Shown here: positions 9,195-18,561 of the stretch, piece by piece | Layout: every line of letters starts with the position of its first letter | Numbering within the stretch: position 1 is the first letter of the stretch | Assembly: GCA_018432235.1 (NCBI GenBank) | Contig: JAHDLO010000018.1 | Span: forward strand, 62,001 to 126,000 | Origin: Clostridiaceae bacterium | GTDB lineage: Bacteria > Bacillota > Clostridia > Peptostreptococcales > Natronincolaceae | DNA: 64,000 nucleotides | Reading direction: 5' to 3' | Notes under the pieces: generated by a model | Told to the model about the DNA's origin: nothing | The model's input: the letters and a program-made list of their open reading frames with translations, nothing else | The model's database searches: none | Position numbers and translations under genes: made by a program

Positions 9195-9389
9195 ATCACC
9201 TCATTATATTTATTCATATATTCATTTTAACATTTATATCTTCACGTAAACAAGAAATAAAAGTATATTGTATTTACAAGACAAACTCCACCTATGTCAT
9301 CCTGAGACTTGACGAAGGCTCTATTCCTTGGTTAGAAAAACAGTATGCCTCAGCTATGCCTTAGAAATAGTTTCAATAAATAAATTAAA

Positions 9390-9420
9390 AGCCAAAGGCG
9401 ATGTATTTCCACCCTTGGCT
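9390..9420 (-). terminator. Terminator of the phosphodiester glycosidase-like gene
   Basis: AGCCAA (9390-9395) pairs with TTGGCT (9415-9420), with extra GG/CC pairing, and is followed on the minus strand by TTTTAATT, 16 bases after the stop at 9436. Confidence 0.6.
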
Positions 9421-9435
9421 AAAATTATAGTTTAT

Positions 9436-10899
9436 TTAATTGCTCCAGATATCTACGATGCTGTTTTCTTCATCCCATTCAACCCTTGCCCCTAGACTTT
9501 CCGCTACAAATCGAACAGGTACAAAGCTTCTGCCCTCTATAATTACCGATGCGACATCCAGTGCTATTCTCCTGTTGTTCACATAGGCATATGCCTCACC
9601 GATGGGTAATTTTATAGTAGTACTGCCTTTGATTCCAATAGCACTCCACTCTGCCTCATTCCAGTCAACCTCAGCCTTCAGTGCAGTAAATATCGTTCTG
9701 AAGGGCAGCATTGTTCGTCCATTTATAGTGACAGGATTTGGCTGAGTTTCTATGAATTCACCGTCAAGCCTAACGCTTACCGTATTTGGAGGAACAGGCT
9801 TTGTAGTTACTACAATGGCATTACTTAATAATCTGCCGGGGGCGTGTATTGTTTGGTCCTTGTATATCAGCCCCGATGAGGCGCCACCATCTAAATTCAT
9901 GGCCTGATACAGACCCAGTCCCTTGCAGATTTCCGCCAGCTCCTTAATCGTAACATTCGGTACTACCCCCATCATCAGCTTATTGTCCTTAGTAACACCG
10001 ATAAAGCTACGCTGACCTCTGTTGGTGAGAATCTTATCCTCAAAAAAACCCTCCGTCAATCCGTCTGCGGTAATTACGCCATTCTTAAGCAAGGTAGGCC
10101 CTGCCCCAACTGCGCTTGTGACATCCCGCCACTGCTCTGTTAAGGCCGTACCGCCATAGGCATTTTTATCTCGGTAGCTTAACTGGCTAAAGCCCATAGT
10201 ATACTTTACAGTATCCCCTATCTTAAATTTTGAAATTATGGTTGGTACCCCGGTTACGATAACATAGCCATCGCTTGGGATATTGGCTTTGCCCTTTACA
10301 ATCCCGCTTACCTTATCTGAGCTGACTACAATAGAGGTATAGGAATGGGTATAGGTCTCCCTCCCAAATTCAGGTGTAAAAATGGTTACGGCATCCTTTG
10401 TATCGAAGGGATGATTAATATTCCAAGCGTACCAGGTATCCTTGTCATTTATCGTGCCGCTTATGGATATATACAGCTGTTCTATTTTAACTTCATTTTT
10501 CTCAGTAAACCCTATTGTTGATCCGGTGTTTCCTATATGTACTACCTCCCCCTCCTTCTGGATTGTACCATAGGGTAAGGGGTTGTTGTCATAGGCACTA
10601 AAGAAGGTTCCGTTAATGGCTGCTATTATCTCTGCACCATCTGTCTTTCCTTGGTTTGCTATATTCTGTAGACTATCGGTTGTCCCAATTTGGTTGTTGG
10701 CCACATAGGGCTGAATTTTTATTGAGGTGTCATTTAGGTCTACCGTAACATAGGAGACATTTCTGCTGCCACCGGAAAAGGTAATGGCTTGTGTGGTAAT
10801 CGCTGTAGCTTCACCGCCATAGATATTATTTATTGAAAAATAGATGAAAAGTATAAATATGATTAACGCTGCTATACTTATCTTTTGTCTTGTCGTCAT
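9436..10899 (-). CDS. Exported phosphodiester glycosidase-domain protein with copper-amine-oxidase-N domain
   Basis: The 487-residue protein starts with a signal anchor (about 8-26). Residues 60-370 are an NAGPA/DUF2233 domain (phosphodiester glycosidase family) with 'AAINGTFFS' early and the signature 'MNLDGGASSGL' late. Residues 380-487 are a copper amine oxidase N-terminal domain with paired repeats 'TMLPFRTIFTALKAEVDWN' and 'SFVPVRFVAESLGARVEWD'. The catalytic family removes N-acetylglucosamine linked by phosphodiester bonds, so it may act on wall teichoic acid-like or capsule material. The start has AAGGAGG upstream. Monocistronic with its own terminator. Confidence 0.88.
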   Translation of the reverse strand: MTTRQKISIAALIIFILFIYFSINNIYGGEATAITTQAITFSGGSRNVSYVTVDLNDTSIKIQPYVANNQIGTTDSLQNIANQGKTDGAEIIAAINGTFFSAYDNNPLPYGTIQKEGEVVHIGNTGSTIGFTEKNEVKIEQLYISISGTINDKDTWYAWNINHPFDTKDAVTIFTPEFGRETYTHSYTSIVVSSDKVSGIVKGKANIPSDGYVIVTGVPTIISKFKIGDTVKYTMGFSQLSYRDKNAYGGTALTEQWRDVTSAVGAGPTLLKNGVITADGLTEGFFEDKILTNRGQRSFIGVTKDNKLMMGVVPNVTIKELAEICKGLGLYQAMNLDGGASSGLIYKDQTIHAPGRLLSNAIVVTTKPVPPNTVSVRLDGEFIETQPNPVTINGRTMLPFRTIFTALKAEVDWNEAEWSAIGIKGSTTIKLPIGEAYAYVNNRRIALDVASVIIEGRSFVPVRFVAESLGARVEWDEENSIVDIWSN

Positions 10900-11030
10900 A
10901 TGTGTCCTCCTTAATTGCCCTCAAAATACCTTGCTGCTATGCCTAATTTTTATAGTGGTCAAGTCACTAGTATAGCACATACCCGAAAACATCTCAATTT
11001 CAATATATTAAAGCACTTAAAATTGGGATT

Positions 11031-12392
11031 TTAGTCCTTAATCTGTGCCAGCTGCTGTTCCATTTTGCTTAACTCCCTTTTCAGCACAATAACAGTAAAG
11101 ATAGTGGACAGTATATCCGCTATTGGGAAAGTAATCCAAATACCCAGTATCCCCAAGCCGTATATTCTAGGTAAAATTAGGACTAATGGAATAAACAATA
11201 GCACCTGACGTGATAGGGTTAGCAGCAACGAGGGCAAGGCTTTGCCTAAAGCTTGAAAAAAAGCGGCTCCTATAATTTGAACACCAATTATTGGTACCAT
11301 GGAGATAACTATTCTTAGGGCAAAGGACCCGCTATTAATTAGATCCGTATTATTATCAAATAAGCCTATAATAAAGCCTGGGAAAAGCTCTCCAAACAAG
11401 GTGCTAACAGTGGCAAATACAGTAGTAGCAATCAATGACAGCTTCAGCACCTGCTTGACTCTGTCAATTCTTCTGGCCCCATAATTATAGCCGGCTATCG
11501 GCTGCATTCCCTGTACAATACCAAAGAGGGGCATAAATAGGAACATGATCACGCGATTCACGACACCATACACTGCTAAAGCCAGTTCTCCGCCATAGAA
11601 GGTCAGAGAGTTGTTTAATATGATAGCAGTAATACTTCCTGCCACCTGTCGAGCAAAGGAGGGAAAACCGATGACCACAGTTTCATATATAATTTTCATA
11701 TCTGGCTTCAAATGGTGAAGCCTCACCTTTAACGTGCTTTTTCCACTATAGAGATAAGCTAATATATAGATAACTGATACCAGCTGTGAAATAATCGTCG
11801 CTAAAGCGGCGCCTCGGATACCCATTGCAAGGGGAAATATAAATATGTAATCCAGTATAATGTTCAGCACCGTGCCGATAATCATTGAAAACATGGCAAC
11901 CTTTGCATTTCCTTCTGCCCGTATGAGGCTGTTTGTGGAAACTGCAAAGGGAAAATAGATACTGCCTATTAAAATAACCTGTAGATATTCCTTAGCATAG
12001 GGCAGTAGGATATCTGTCGCACCAAAGGCTCTTAGTATCGGATTGATAAAAGTGAGCCCGGTAATACAGATCAGTATCCCCAGGAACACTACAGCAAAAA
12101 AAGAGTTTCCTGCCACATGATCAGCCTTTTCGTTATCCCCAGCTCCTAGATTTCTGGATATAATAGAGGCGGCACCGATACCGATCATCTGGGCAACCGC
12201 CATTATCACCATCTGAACAGGAAAGGCTACCGTAAGGCCTCCGATGGCAAGGTATCCTATACCTCTGCCGATAAAAATCGTATCCACAATATTATAGAGT
12301 GCATTAACAATCATTCCCACTGTTGCCGGCAGGGACAAATTTATCAGCAGCCTAGTCATATTTTGATTCTCAAGCATATTATTTCGTTCCAA
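11031..12392 (-). CDS. MATE-family multidrug exporter
   Basis: This 453-residue polytopic protein has about 12 membrane helices in two MATE halves: the first half opens 'LINLSLPATVGMIVNALYNIVDTIFIGRGIG', and the second half contains 'AVYGVVNRVIMFLFMPLFGIVQGMQPIAGYNYG'. It should export cationic drugs or metabolites using Na+ or H+. The frame opens with TTG at 12392, preceded by AAGGGATG; an ATG at 12377 is an alternative start with a weaker ribosome site. It stands alone between the glycosidase-like protein and the PEP-utilising enzyme. Confidence 0.9.
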   Translation of the reverse strand: MERNNMLENQNMTRLLINLSLPATVGMIVNALYNIVDTIFIGRGIGYLAIGGLTVAFPVQMVIMAVAQMIGIGAASIISRNLGAGDNEKADHVAGNSFFAVVFLGILICITGLTFINPILRAFGATDILLPYAKEYLQVILIGSIYFPFAVSTNSLIRAEGNAKVAMFSMIIGTVLNIILDYIFIFPLAMGIRGAALATIISQLVSVIYILAYLYSGKSTLKVRLHHLKPDMKIIYETVVIGFPSFARQVAGSITAIILNNSLTFYGGELALAVYGVVNRVIMFLFMPLFGIVQGMQPIAGYNYGARRIDRVKQVLKLSLIATTVFATVSTLFGELFPGFIIGLFDNNTDLINSGSFALRIVISMVPIIGVQIIGAAFFQALGKALPSLLLTLSRQVLLFIPLVLILPRIYGLGILGIWITFPIADILSTIFTVIVLKRELSKMEQQLAQIKD

Positions 12393-12555
12393 TAGTCATC
12401 ATCCCTTCTGATATGCTGATAAAAGCTTACCCTGCACATCATTCATTCATTTCTACTGATGCTTAAAAGCCTCTAATATAGAATTATTGCCCATTCAGTA
12501 CCCTTTTCAAACTCTAATGCAATTTGGTAAAGAGTAATTTCATTTTATCAAAAAA

Positions 12556-12577
12556 GCCAAAAGATGTCACTTTTGGC
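12556..12577 (-). terminator. Terminator of the PEP-utilising enzyme gene
   Basis: GCCAAAAG (12556-12563) pairs with CTTTTGGC (12570-12577) and is followed on the minus strand by a run of six T, ten bases past the stop codon. Confidence 0.85.
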
Positions 12578-12586
12578 CTTGAAAAC

Positions 12587-14947
12587 TCATTTAATGTGTA
12601 CAACGCCTTGACCACCATCTACAACCACAACATCCCCTGTTTTGAGCCTTGAAGTAGCATTTCCACAGCCCACTACTGCTGGAATCCCCAGCTCTCTGGC
12701 AACAATAGCGGCATGGGATAAGGGTGCACCAACATCGGTAATTATGGCTGCAGCCTTTGGGAAAAGAGGTGTCCATCCGACATTTGTTGTAGCTGCAACT
12801 AGTATTTCTCCGGCTTGAAGCAAATATGCCTCCTCTGGTTGATTTAGAATACGTACTGTACCCTCCACACGACCAGCTGCCCCAGGACGGCCTTTAAGCA
12901 TTGCTGATGCGGCCGCAGCTCCTTCCACAGGCATTGACGCATCATAATAATCCAATCTTCTATTAGGATTCTTCATCCACTCTACAGGGTTAAATCGCCC
13001 TTTAATATTTGATGGGAAGGGTGGCAGGCTCTTATAAAATTCAAAGCTTTTCCTTCGATCTGTAATGTGCTTTAACTGGCCAGTATTTCCTTTTAGTAAA
13101 TCCTCGACCTCTTCAATATACAGGAAGAAAATATCCTCTCCAATACTCGTTAGCTCTGCTGCTTTAAGGACAAAGACTCTAACCACCCTATAGGCCCTTA
13201 CAAATTCAGAACGGCCTTCCTCCCTCATTTGTGTGGCCTCGGCGGCTTTAGCTAAGCTTTTTTCCAGCCATTTTAATTTACCTGGATACCTTTCCTTAAA
13301 CCCTGCCTTAGCAGCTTCATATTTGCTCTGTTGCCTCTGCAACAGCTCTGCAACAGCAATTCCAGACCTTTTTGCCTCCTCTAATTGCTTGTCTAGCCAC
13401 TCAGTGTCCTCCATAGGGTCAGCAATTGATAGCTCATATTCATGGGGGCCCCTATGGCCATATTTCGCCATGTATTCCTCCCGACTCATTTCACCACTTA
13501 CAACCTTTGAAATACCTATAACAGGTCCTAAGCTTGCAAGACCAGAGCCTCCTCTTAAGTTAGACAAGAGCGTATTACTGTCTTCGGGACCAACCAGCTC
13601 AGCAAGCTTTTTTTCCAGAGTACTGACATTGGTAAGCTTCATTGCTGACATCGATGCGAAATTTAAAGCCTCCAGATAATATGGCTTAAGCTGTGTGTGC
13701 CATAGGGTAAGCAGCTCCTCCTTTGTCTTGGCATTTTTAATTTTATTTCTCATATTATTGCACCATGCCGGTGTCTCCTTAAGGAATATCGGTAGATTTT
13801 TGATCACCTTCATGGATTGCTTTGCAGTACGTCCCACTATAGGTAGCATTATATTTAAAACCTCCAGACGTGAAAAGGGATAAATCGGCATGGTCATCCC
13901 CTCCGGCAGCTGTCCGTATAAATCGCCTAAAAGCTTAAGGGCACTATTGCCATCCTTACCTAATACAGTAGAAATCATGGATACTCTCCTGCTGATGTTC
14001 ATATATGGCCTTCCGCAGATGTTTCCTGAAAAAACATAATAGTCTGGAATGAAGTTCATGGAATCATCCAACTGTCTGGCTATGCTCCAGGTGAGGGGTG
14101 GATATACATCCGGGATGGCTTCGGCCACATTGGTATTAGTCCATAGCTCTTCACCAGCTAAGGAATAATTCACTTCATAGGTTTCCAGGTTGAAGGCCCT
14201 TAAGGTTGTTATAGGTCTTGCCTGTAGGATATATAGCTTGCCCAATGCCACTGCCCATTCTATGTCCTGAGGTGTACCAAAACACTTTTCTAGCCTTGAG
14301 GCTAATTTGTATAGCGTCGAAGCATATTTACTAAATTCCTCAGGGCCCTCGTAGCTGCCCTTAGGTCTTTTTAGCTTAAAGTCATATGCATTGGCTTCGC
14401 CAGATACCAGCTGCTCTCCCAAACCATAAACATAGTTACCAATCATGCTTATATGGCTGCCGGTTATAGGGTCAGCAGTAAATAACACGCCCGATAATTC
14501 TGATGGAATCATAAGCTGCACCACGACAGCGATCTGGTGGGCTTCACCTATACCTTGAAGTAGACTATATGACTTTACCCGTTCGGATTCTTTTGACCTA
14601 AAGACGGTATCTATAGCAGCTGCTATAGCTTCATCTGTACTTACATTTAACACTGTTTCAAATTCTCCTGCAAAGGAGGCTGCGGCTGAATCCTCACTAA
14701 GGGCAGAGGATCTTACCGCAAAGCTGCAATTAGCATGTTTATTTCTAATTAGTGCCAGCCTTTCTCTAATATCATCTAAAACCTCTCTTTTCAGCTTTTC
14801 TTCATTGAAGGCTGAGGGTAAAATAACAAAGCCCTCCGGCACCGGGTAGCCCTCCTGATACATTTTTGCCAGCATACCGCCTTTTCCTCCAGCCATTTGC
14901 TGCTGATTTAAGGTCAATTCATCAAAGCTCCTTACCATATCTGACAT
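12587..14947 (-). CDS. PEP-utilising phosphotransferase, rifamycin phosphotransferase-like
   Basis: The 786 residues have the PEP-synthase / rifampin phosphotransferase order. An N-terminal ATP-grasp (PPDK_N) domain has 'GGKGGMLAKMYQEGYPVPEGF' and 'RSSALSEDS'. A helical middle region includes 'KYGHRGPHEYELS', typical of the substrate domain of Rph-like enzymes. The C-terminal swivelling domain carries the phospho-histidine in 'PLSHAAIVARELGIPAVVG'. It is shorter than classical PEP synthase and close to Rph length. The reaction would move a phosphate from ATP to a small molecule through the histidine; the substrate, antibiotic or not, is inference. It lies 20 bases downstream of a TetR gene and is likely controlled by it. 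Confidence 0.82.
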   Translation of the reverse strand: MSDMVRSFDELTLNQQQMAGGKGGMLAKMYQEGYPVPEGFVILPSAFNEEKLKREVLDDIRERLALIRNKHANCSFAVRSSALSEDSAAASFAGEFETVLNVSTDEAIAAAIDTVFRSKESERVKSYSLLQGIGEAHQIAVVVQLMIPSELSGVLFTADPITGSHISMIGNYVYGLGEQLVSGEANAYDFKLKRPKGSYEGPEEFSKYASTLYKLASRLEKCFGTPQDIEWAVALGKLYILQARPITTLRAFNLETYEVNYSLAGEELWTNTNVAEAIPDVYPPLTWSIARQLDDSMNFIPDYYVFSGNICGRPYMNISRRVSMISTVLGKDGNSALKLLGDLYGQLPEGMTMPIYPFSRLEVLNIMLPIVGRTAKQSMKVIKNLPIFLKETPAWCNNMRNKIKNAKTKEELLTLWHTQLKPYYLEALNFASMSAMKLTNVSTLEKKLAELVGPEDSNTLLSNLRGGSGLASLGPVIGISKVVSGEMSREEYMAKYGHRGPHEYELSIADPMEDTEWLDKQLEEAKRSGIAVAELLQRQQSKYEAAKAGFKERYPGKLKWLEKSLAKAAEATQMREEGRSEFVRAYRVVRVFVLKAAELTSIGEDIFFLYIEEVEDLLKGNTGQLKHITDRRKSFEFYKSLPPFPSNIKGRFNPVEWMKNPNRRLDYYDASMPVEGAAAASAMLKGRPGAAGRVEGTVRILNQPEEAYLLQAGEILVAATTNVGWTPLFPKAAAIITDVGAPLSHAAIVARELGIPAVVGCGNATSRLKTGDVVVVDGGQGVVHIK

Positions 14948-14967
14948 AATAGAGTCTCCCCTCTTTT

Positions 14968-15591
14968 TTAATATAATCTCAAGGTACCTTTCTCAATTCC
15001 TAAGGCTCTTGCAGCAATAGCCTCAATAGAAGCCTTATACCTCTTTCCAGCCTCTTTATCATCAAGATATTCACTATAATAAATGCTTTGTGGCACTGAG
15101 GTTACAGCCCTCAACAATATATCCGCTGTTTCTCTTGGGAATTCCACTGTAAATATTCCTTCCTCTACCCCCTGCTGTATCATTGCTGTAAAGGGCTTAA
15201 TAAACATTTCTGTTATAGTGCTAATATATTTATAATAGGTAAAGTCAGATTGCGTCAGCATAATAAAGTACCTGGTCAGATCCCTCTTAGTGCTTTGAAG
15301 CTCTAGCTTTTTTTCCATGAACCTGTTTAGCTTATCCAGAGCAGGCACCCCTTCAGCTTCTGCAATAGGCTGCAGCTCCTGAAGCATATCCTCTGCAAGG
15401 CGCCTCATGCTCTCAACCAGCACCTCGTCCTTTGACTTAAAGTAATGATAAAACCCCCCCTTTGAAAGTCCTGAAGCCTTTAGCATGTCCTCTATACTGG
15501 TGGCTTCATAGCCTTTTTCCATGAATAAGGCTTCTGAAAGCTCAATCAGCTCATTCTTTTTGAGGTTGTGATTTTTCATTGTTTTAGGCAT
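14968..15591 (-). CDS. TetR/AcrR-family repressor
   Basis: The ATG at 15591 is chosen because GAGGAGG sits just upstream; the longer in-frame start at 15615 would place the ribosome site inside the gene and overlap the operator. The 207-residue product has the TetR helix-turn-helix at its N-terminus ('FMEKGYEATSIEDMLKASGLSKGGFYHYF', given here only as the family landmark around residues 20-50) and a ligand-binding helical C-terminus. It probably represses itself and the downstream PEP-utilising enzyme through the palindrome at 15611-15634. Confidence 0.9.
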   Translation of the reverse strand: MPKTMKNHNLKKNELIELSEALFMEKGYEATSIEDMLKASGLSKGGFYHYFKSKDEVLVESMRRLAEDMLQELQPIAEAEGVPALDKLNRFMEKKLELQSTKRDLTRYFIMLTQSDFTYYKYISTITEMFIKPFTAMIQQGVEEGIFTVEFPRETADILLRAVTSVPQSIYYSEYLDDKEAGKRYKASIEAIAARALGIEKGTLRLY

Positions 15592-15610
15592 AAATTGTAC
15601 CTCCTCTATA

Positions 15611-15634
15611 AACATACCGACGTCGGTTTGTTTA
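15611..15634. promoter_or_regulatory. TetR operator palindrome
   Basis: The perfect 12-bp palindrome ACCGACGTCGGT extends outward with one mismatch to a 24-base inverted repeat. It covers the expected transcription start, immediately downstream of the -10 box of the tetR promoter, so binding would block initiation. The ACCGAC half-site resembles operators of other TetR proteins. Confidence 0.8.
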
Positions 15635-15635
15635 T

Positions 15636-15665
15636 AGTATATATTCTTATCATAGCTTTTGTCAA
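15636..15665 (-). promoter_or_regulatory. Sigma-A-type promoter of the tetR/PEP-enzyme operon
   Basis: Read on the minus strand, TTGACA (15665-15660) and TATACT (15641-15636) are separated by 18 bases. The operator follows directly. Confidence 0.8.
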
Positions 15666-15738
15666 ATCATTTATTTAAACTCGCAAATAAGCTCCTTTAG
15701 CTCACATAGGATTGTAGGTTTGGGTTGAGGAAAAGCTT

Positions 15739-15818
15739 GAGCCAAGGGTCTGTGTACCGACTCCTTGGCTCATTTTCCCTTGAAAAAAGGATACCTGTAT
15801 TTAACAGATATCCTTTTT
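15739..15818 (-). terminator. Two tandem hairpins after the siderophore ABC operon
   Basis: GAGCCAAGG (15739-15747) pairs with CCTTGGCTC (15763-15771). AAAAAGGATA (15784-15793) pairs with TATCCTTTTT (15809-15818) with further pairing inside. The second lies closest to the stop at 15847 and ends in T residues on the minus strand, so it is the likelier terminator. Confidence 0.7.
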
Positions 15819-15846
15819 ATAGGGGGTATTTTGCTCAAGCTATCGC

Positions 15847-16806
15847 TTATTTTATAGCGTTATTAATCTCTTCTATCATAATGCTTGTACCTTTGAGCCC
15901 ACCTGAGGAGACATACCATATTTGAGAATTCAAGTATATGATCTGATTATTTTTATAGGCATCAGTCATTTTAACAATATCATTATTCAAGGTTTGCTCT
16001 GCTGATGTACTACCGCCTACTGTTGCGGCTCTATCGATAACAAAGATATAGTCAGGATTTTTTTCTGCAAGATACTCAAAGGTAATGGACTGACCATGGT
16101 TTGATACCTCAATTCCTTCATCTGCAGCTGTAAATCCAAATTCCCCATGGATAACACCGAACCTTGAACCGGGCCCATAAGCACTTAGATTTCCTTCATT
16201 TACCATAACAACCAAAGCATTTTTACCACTGGCTACAGCCTTGTCATTTACTTCTTTTACGCCATCGTTAATCGCCTTAATCTTTTCCTCTGCAAAGTCC
16301 TCCTTGCCGAAAAGCTCTCCAAGGGTCCTAATATTATTATTTACTGTGCCTATGTAGTCTGTAGTGCTGGTTGTAAGATATACTGTAGGTGCAATTTTTT
16401 GTAGCTCCTCATATACCGTTGCCTGTCTAGCTGATATTAGGATAACATCCGGATTCAGCTCAAAAATCTTCTCATAATTTGGCTCAAATAAGGTTCCAAC
16501 ATCTTCATATTTCTCGTCATTATATTTATCAAGATAGGTAGGAATATTTGACTTCGGCAGTGCTGCTATCTCTATACCCATCTCATCCAATGTATCCAAA
16601 GTAGCGTAATCGAAAACAACGATGGTTTCAGGATTCTTATTTAATACTGCTGTACCCAGCTCATGGGTTATCGTCATTTCTACAGCCTCTTCTGGCGGAT
16701 TTGCAACTACAGGCTCCTCTGGCGCTTCCTTTCCTCCGCAAGCCGTCAATGCCATTACAACAACTAAAGACAAAATAACTAATAATGAAATTTTTCTCTT
16801 AATCAT
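15847..16806 (-). CDS. yclQ: Siderophore ABC transporter substrate-binding lipoprotein (YclQ/FatB-like)
   Basis: This 319-residue lipoprotein has a lipobox ending LTAC and a Fe-siderophore periplasmic-binding fold: 'PETIVVFDYATLDTLDEMG' in the N-lobe and 'NPDVILIS' before the linker helix. The whole resembles YclQ/FatB binders of petrobactin-like catecholate siderophores. It should capture ferric siderophore outside the cell and deliver it to the two permeases. The ATG at 16806 is preferred (GAGGTGA seven bases upstream); a GTG at 16815 is the longer alternative. It is the last gene of a four-gene operon in the same order as Bacillus subtilis yclNOPQ. Confidence 0.88.
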   Translation of the reverse strand: MIKRKISLLVILSLVVVMALTACGGKEAPEEPVVANPPEEAVEMTITHELGTAVLNKNPETIVVFDYATLDTLDEMGIEIAALPKSNIPTYLDKYNDEKYEDVGTLFEPNYEKIFELNPDVILISARQATVYEELQKIAPTVYLTTSTTDYIGTVNNNIRTLGELFGKEDFAEEKIKAINDGVKEVNDKAVASGKNALVVMVNEGNLSAYGPGSRFGVIHGEFGFTAADEGIEVSNHGQSITFEYLAEKNPDYIFVIDRAATVGGSTSAEQTLNNDIVKMTDAYKNNQIIYLNSQIWYVSSGGLKGTSIMIEEINNAIK

Positions 16807-16858
16807 TTTCTTCACCTCTATGTATTATTTTTGTTTTTTAAATACCTATAATGAATGC

Positions 16859-17614
16859 TTAAAAATATATGCAAATTTTATTGTTTTCAATATCTTCAAT
16901 TCTAAAATCCATATCATATATCTTTTTCAATACCGGTTCATTGATTATTTCCTGAATTTTCCCTTCCTTTGTTACTTTGCCATCATTTAAAGCAACAATA
17001 TGATCAGAATAGCAGGAGGCAAAGTTAATATCATGCAAAACAAGCACAACGGTTTTCCCCAGCTCATTCACCAAGGACCTTAAAAGCTGCATAATCTCCA
17101 CCGCATGCTTCATATCCAGATTATTCAGGGGTTCATCAAGTAGTATGTACTCGGTCCTTTGAGCCAACACCATTGCAATATAGGCCCGCTGCCTTTGACC
17201 TCCACTTAGCTGATGAAGATATTTCTCCTGAATGTCCGCCAGTTTCATGTATTCAATAGCCTCATCAATATAGGCAATATCCTCCTTTGTCAGCTTCCCC
17301 TGTGAATATGGGAATCGGCCAAAGCTTACTAAATCGCGAATTGTAAGCCTTATGGTTGTGTGGTTAGACTGCTTAAGAATAGAAAGCTTTTTAGCTAGTT
17401 CATTGGTATTCCAGCTTTCCAAGGTCTTACCCTCTATCAGCACCTCTCCTGAATCCCCCTTTATTAAGCGGCTTATTACAGACAGCAGCGTACTTTTCCC
17501 AGCACCATTAGGCCCTATAAAGGAGGTTATTTTGCCTTTTTGTATTTTTACCGATACCTTGTCTACCACATTCTTACTGCCATAGCGCTTAACTAAATCT
17601 ACAATTTCAATCAT
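16859..17614 (-). CDS. yclP: Siderophore ABC transporter ATP-binding protein (YclP-like)
   Basis: The 251-residue ATPase has Walker A GPNGAGKST (about 34-42), signature LSGGQRQR (about 135), Walker B YILLDEP and the H-loop histidine in LVLHDINFA. It matches the FepC/YclP class that powers iron-siderophore uptake. Its start overlaps the stop of the upstream permease by four bases, so translation is coupled. Next gene downstream is the binding lipoprotein. Confidence 0.92.
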   Translation of the reverse strand: MIEIVDLVKRYGSKNVVDKVSVKIQKGKITSFIGPNGAGKSTLLSVISRLIKGDSGEVLIEGKTLESWNTNELAKKLSILKQSNHTTIRLTIRDLVSFGRFPYSQGKLTKEDIAYIDEAIEYMKLADIQEKYLHQLSGGQRQRAYIAMVLAQRTEYILLDEPLNNLDMKHAVEIMQLLRSLVNELGKTVVLVLHDINFASCYSDHIVALNDGKVTKEGKIQEIINEPVLKKIYDMDFRIEDIENNKICIYF

Positions 17615-18561
17615 ATTTTATTCTCCTTCAAAAGCATGTATATAAAGTACAGTCCCCCTATAAAATTGATAACTACGCTAAGAGGGGTTTTGAAGTTCAT
17701 CAGTCTTTCGACTATCAGCTGCCCCCCGATAAGGGCAATTGATCCTAAAAGCACGGAAGAAATAATTAAATGCTTATGCTTGAAGGAATCCAAAAGCTGA
17801 CGGGATAAATTCACCACCAGCAGACCTAAAAAGGTAATAGGTCCCACCAAGGCTGTGGATATGGAGATGAGAATTGCTGTGGCAATAAACAGCTCCTCCA
17901 CAACCCGATCGTATTCAATCCCCAGGTTTACAGCATTTTCCTTCCCCAGCAGCAGTACATCCAATCTTTTATAATGCCTATAGCTATAAATAAGCACTAC
18001 TCCTATAACCGCAGCTGCGACCCAGAGAATCCTAGTATTCATATTGTTGAAGCTGGCAAACATTCTTCCCTGTATGAGGGTGAATTCGTTGGGATCAATT
18101 AATACCTGCATAAAGGAGGAGAGACTTTGAAATAATGTTCCGAAAATCAGTCCCATCAGCAGCAGTAAAAAAATATTTGAACCCTCTCTTTTAAACAGCA
18201 CCCTGTACAGCAGCATTGAAAACAGCACCATAAATCCAACTGTGATTAAAAAATTCAGGCTGCTGTTGACTACAAATATATTTGCTGATCCGAAAAAGAA
18301 TACGATTACCGTTTGCACCAATAAATATAAGGAATCCAAGCCCATAATACTTGGGGTTAGTATTCGATTATTGGTGATGGTCTGAAATATAACTGTTGAA
18401 AGAGCTATAGTTCCTCCCGTCAGGAGAATTGCCAACACCCTGGGTATTCTTCTGGAAAGGGCATAGCTCCAATTATTACTGTTCAATCCTAAACCAATAA
18501 ATAAAATAATCAAAATCGTAAGTATACCTACTAGCATCCCTAACCTCCTATTATTTCTCAT
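17611..18561 (-). CDS. yclO: Siderophore ABC transporter permease (YclO-like)
   Basis: The 316-residue FecCD-type permease has eight or more membrane helices and the loop 'VGPITFLGLLVVNLSRQL' that contacts the ATPase. It pairs with the other permease to form the ferric-siderophore channel. It overlaps its neighbours by four bases at both ends. Confidence 0.9.
   Translation of the reverse strand: MRNNRRLGMLVGILTILIILFIGLGLNSNNWSYALSRRIPRVLAILLTGGTIALSTVIFQTITNNRILTPSIMGLDSLYLLVQTVIVFFFGSANIFVVNSSLNFLITVGFMVLFSMLLYRVLFKREGSNIFLLLLMGLIFGTLFQSLSSFMQVLIDPNEFTLIQGRMFASFNNMNTRILWVAAAVIGVVLIYSYRHYKRLDVLLLGKENAVNLGIEYDRVVEELFIATAILISISTALVGPITFLGLLVVNLSRQLLDSFKHKHLIISSVLLGSIALIGGQLIVERLMNFKTPLSVVINFIGGLYFIYMLLKENKI

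Noticed and set aside
9290..9330. Match to a common dispersed repeat (GTCATCCTGAG...)
   Set aside because: Only a short partial resemblance; cannot be supported without the rest of the genome.
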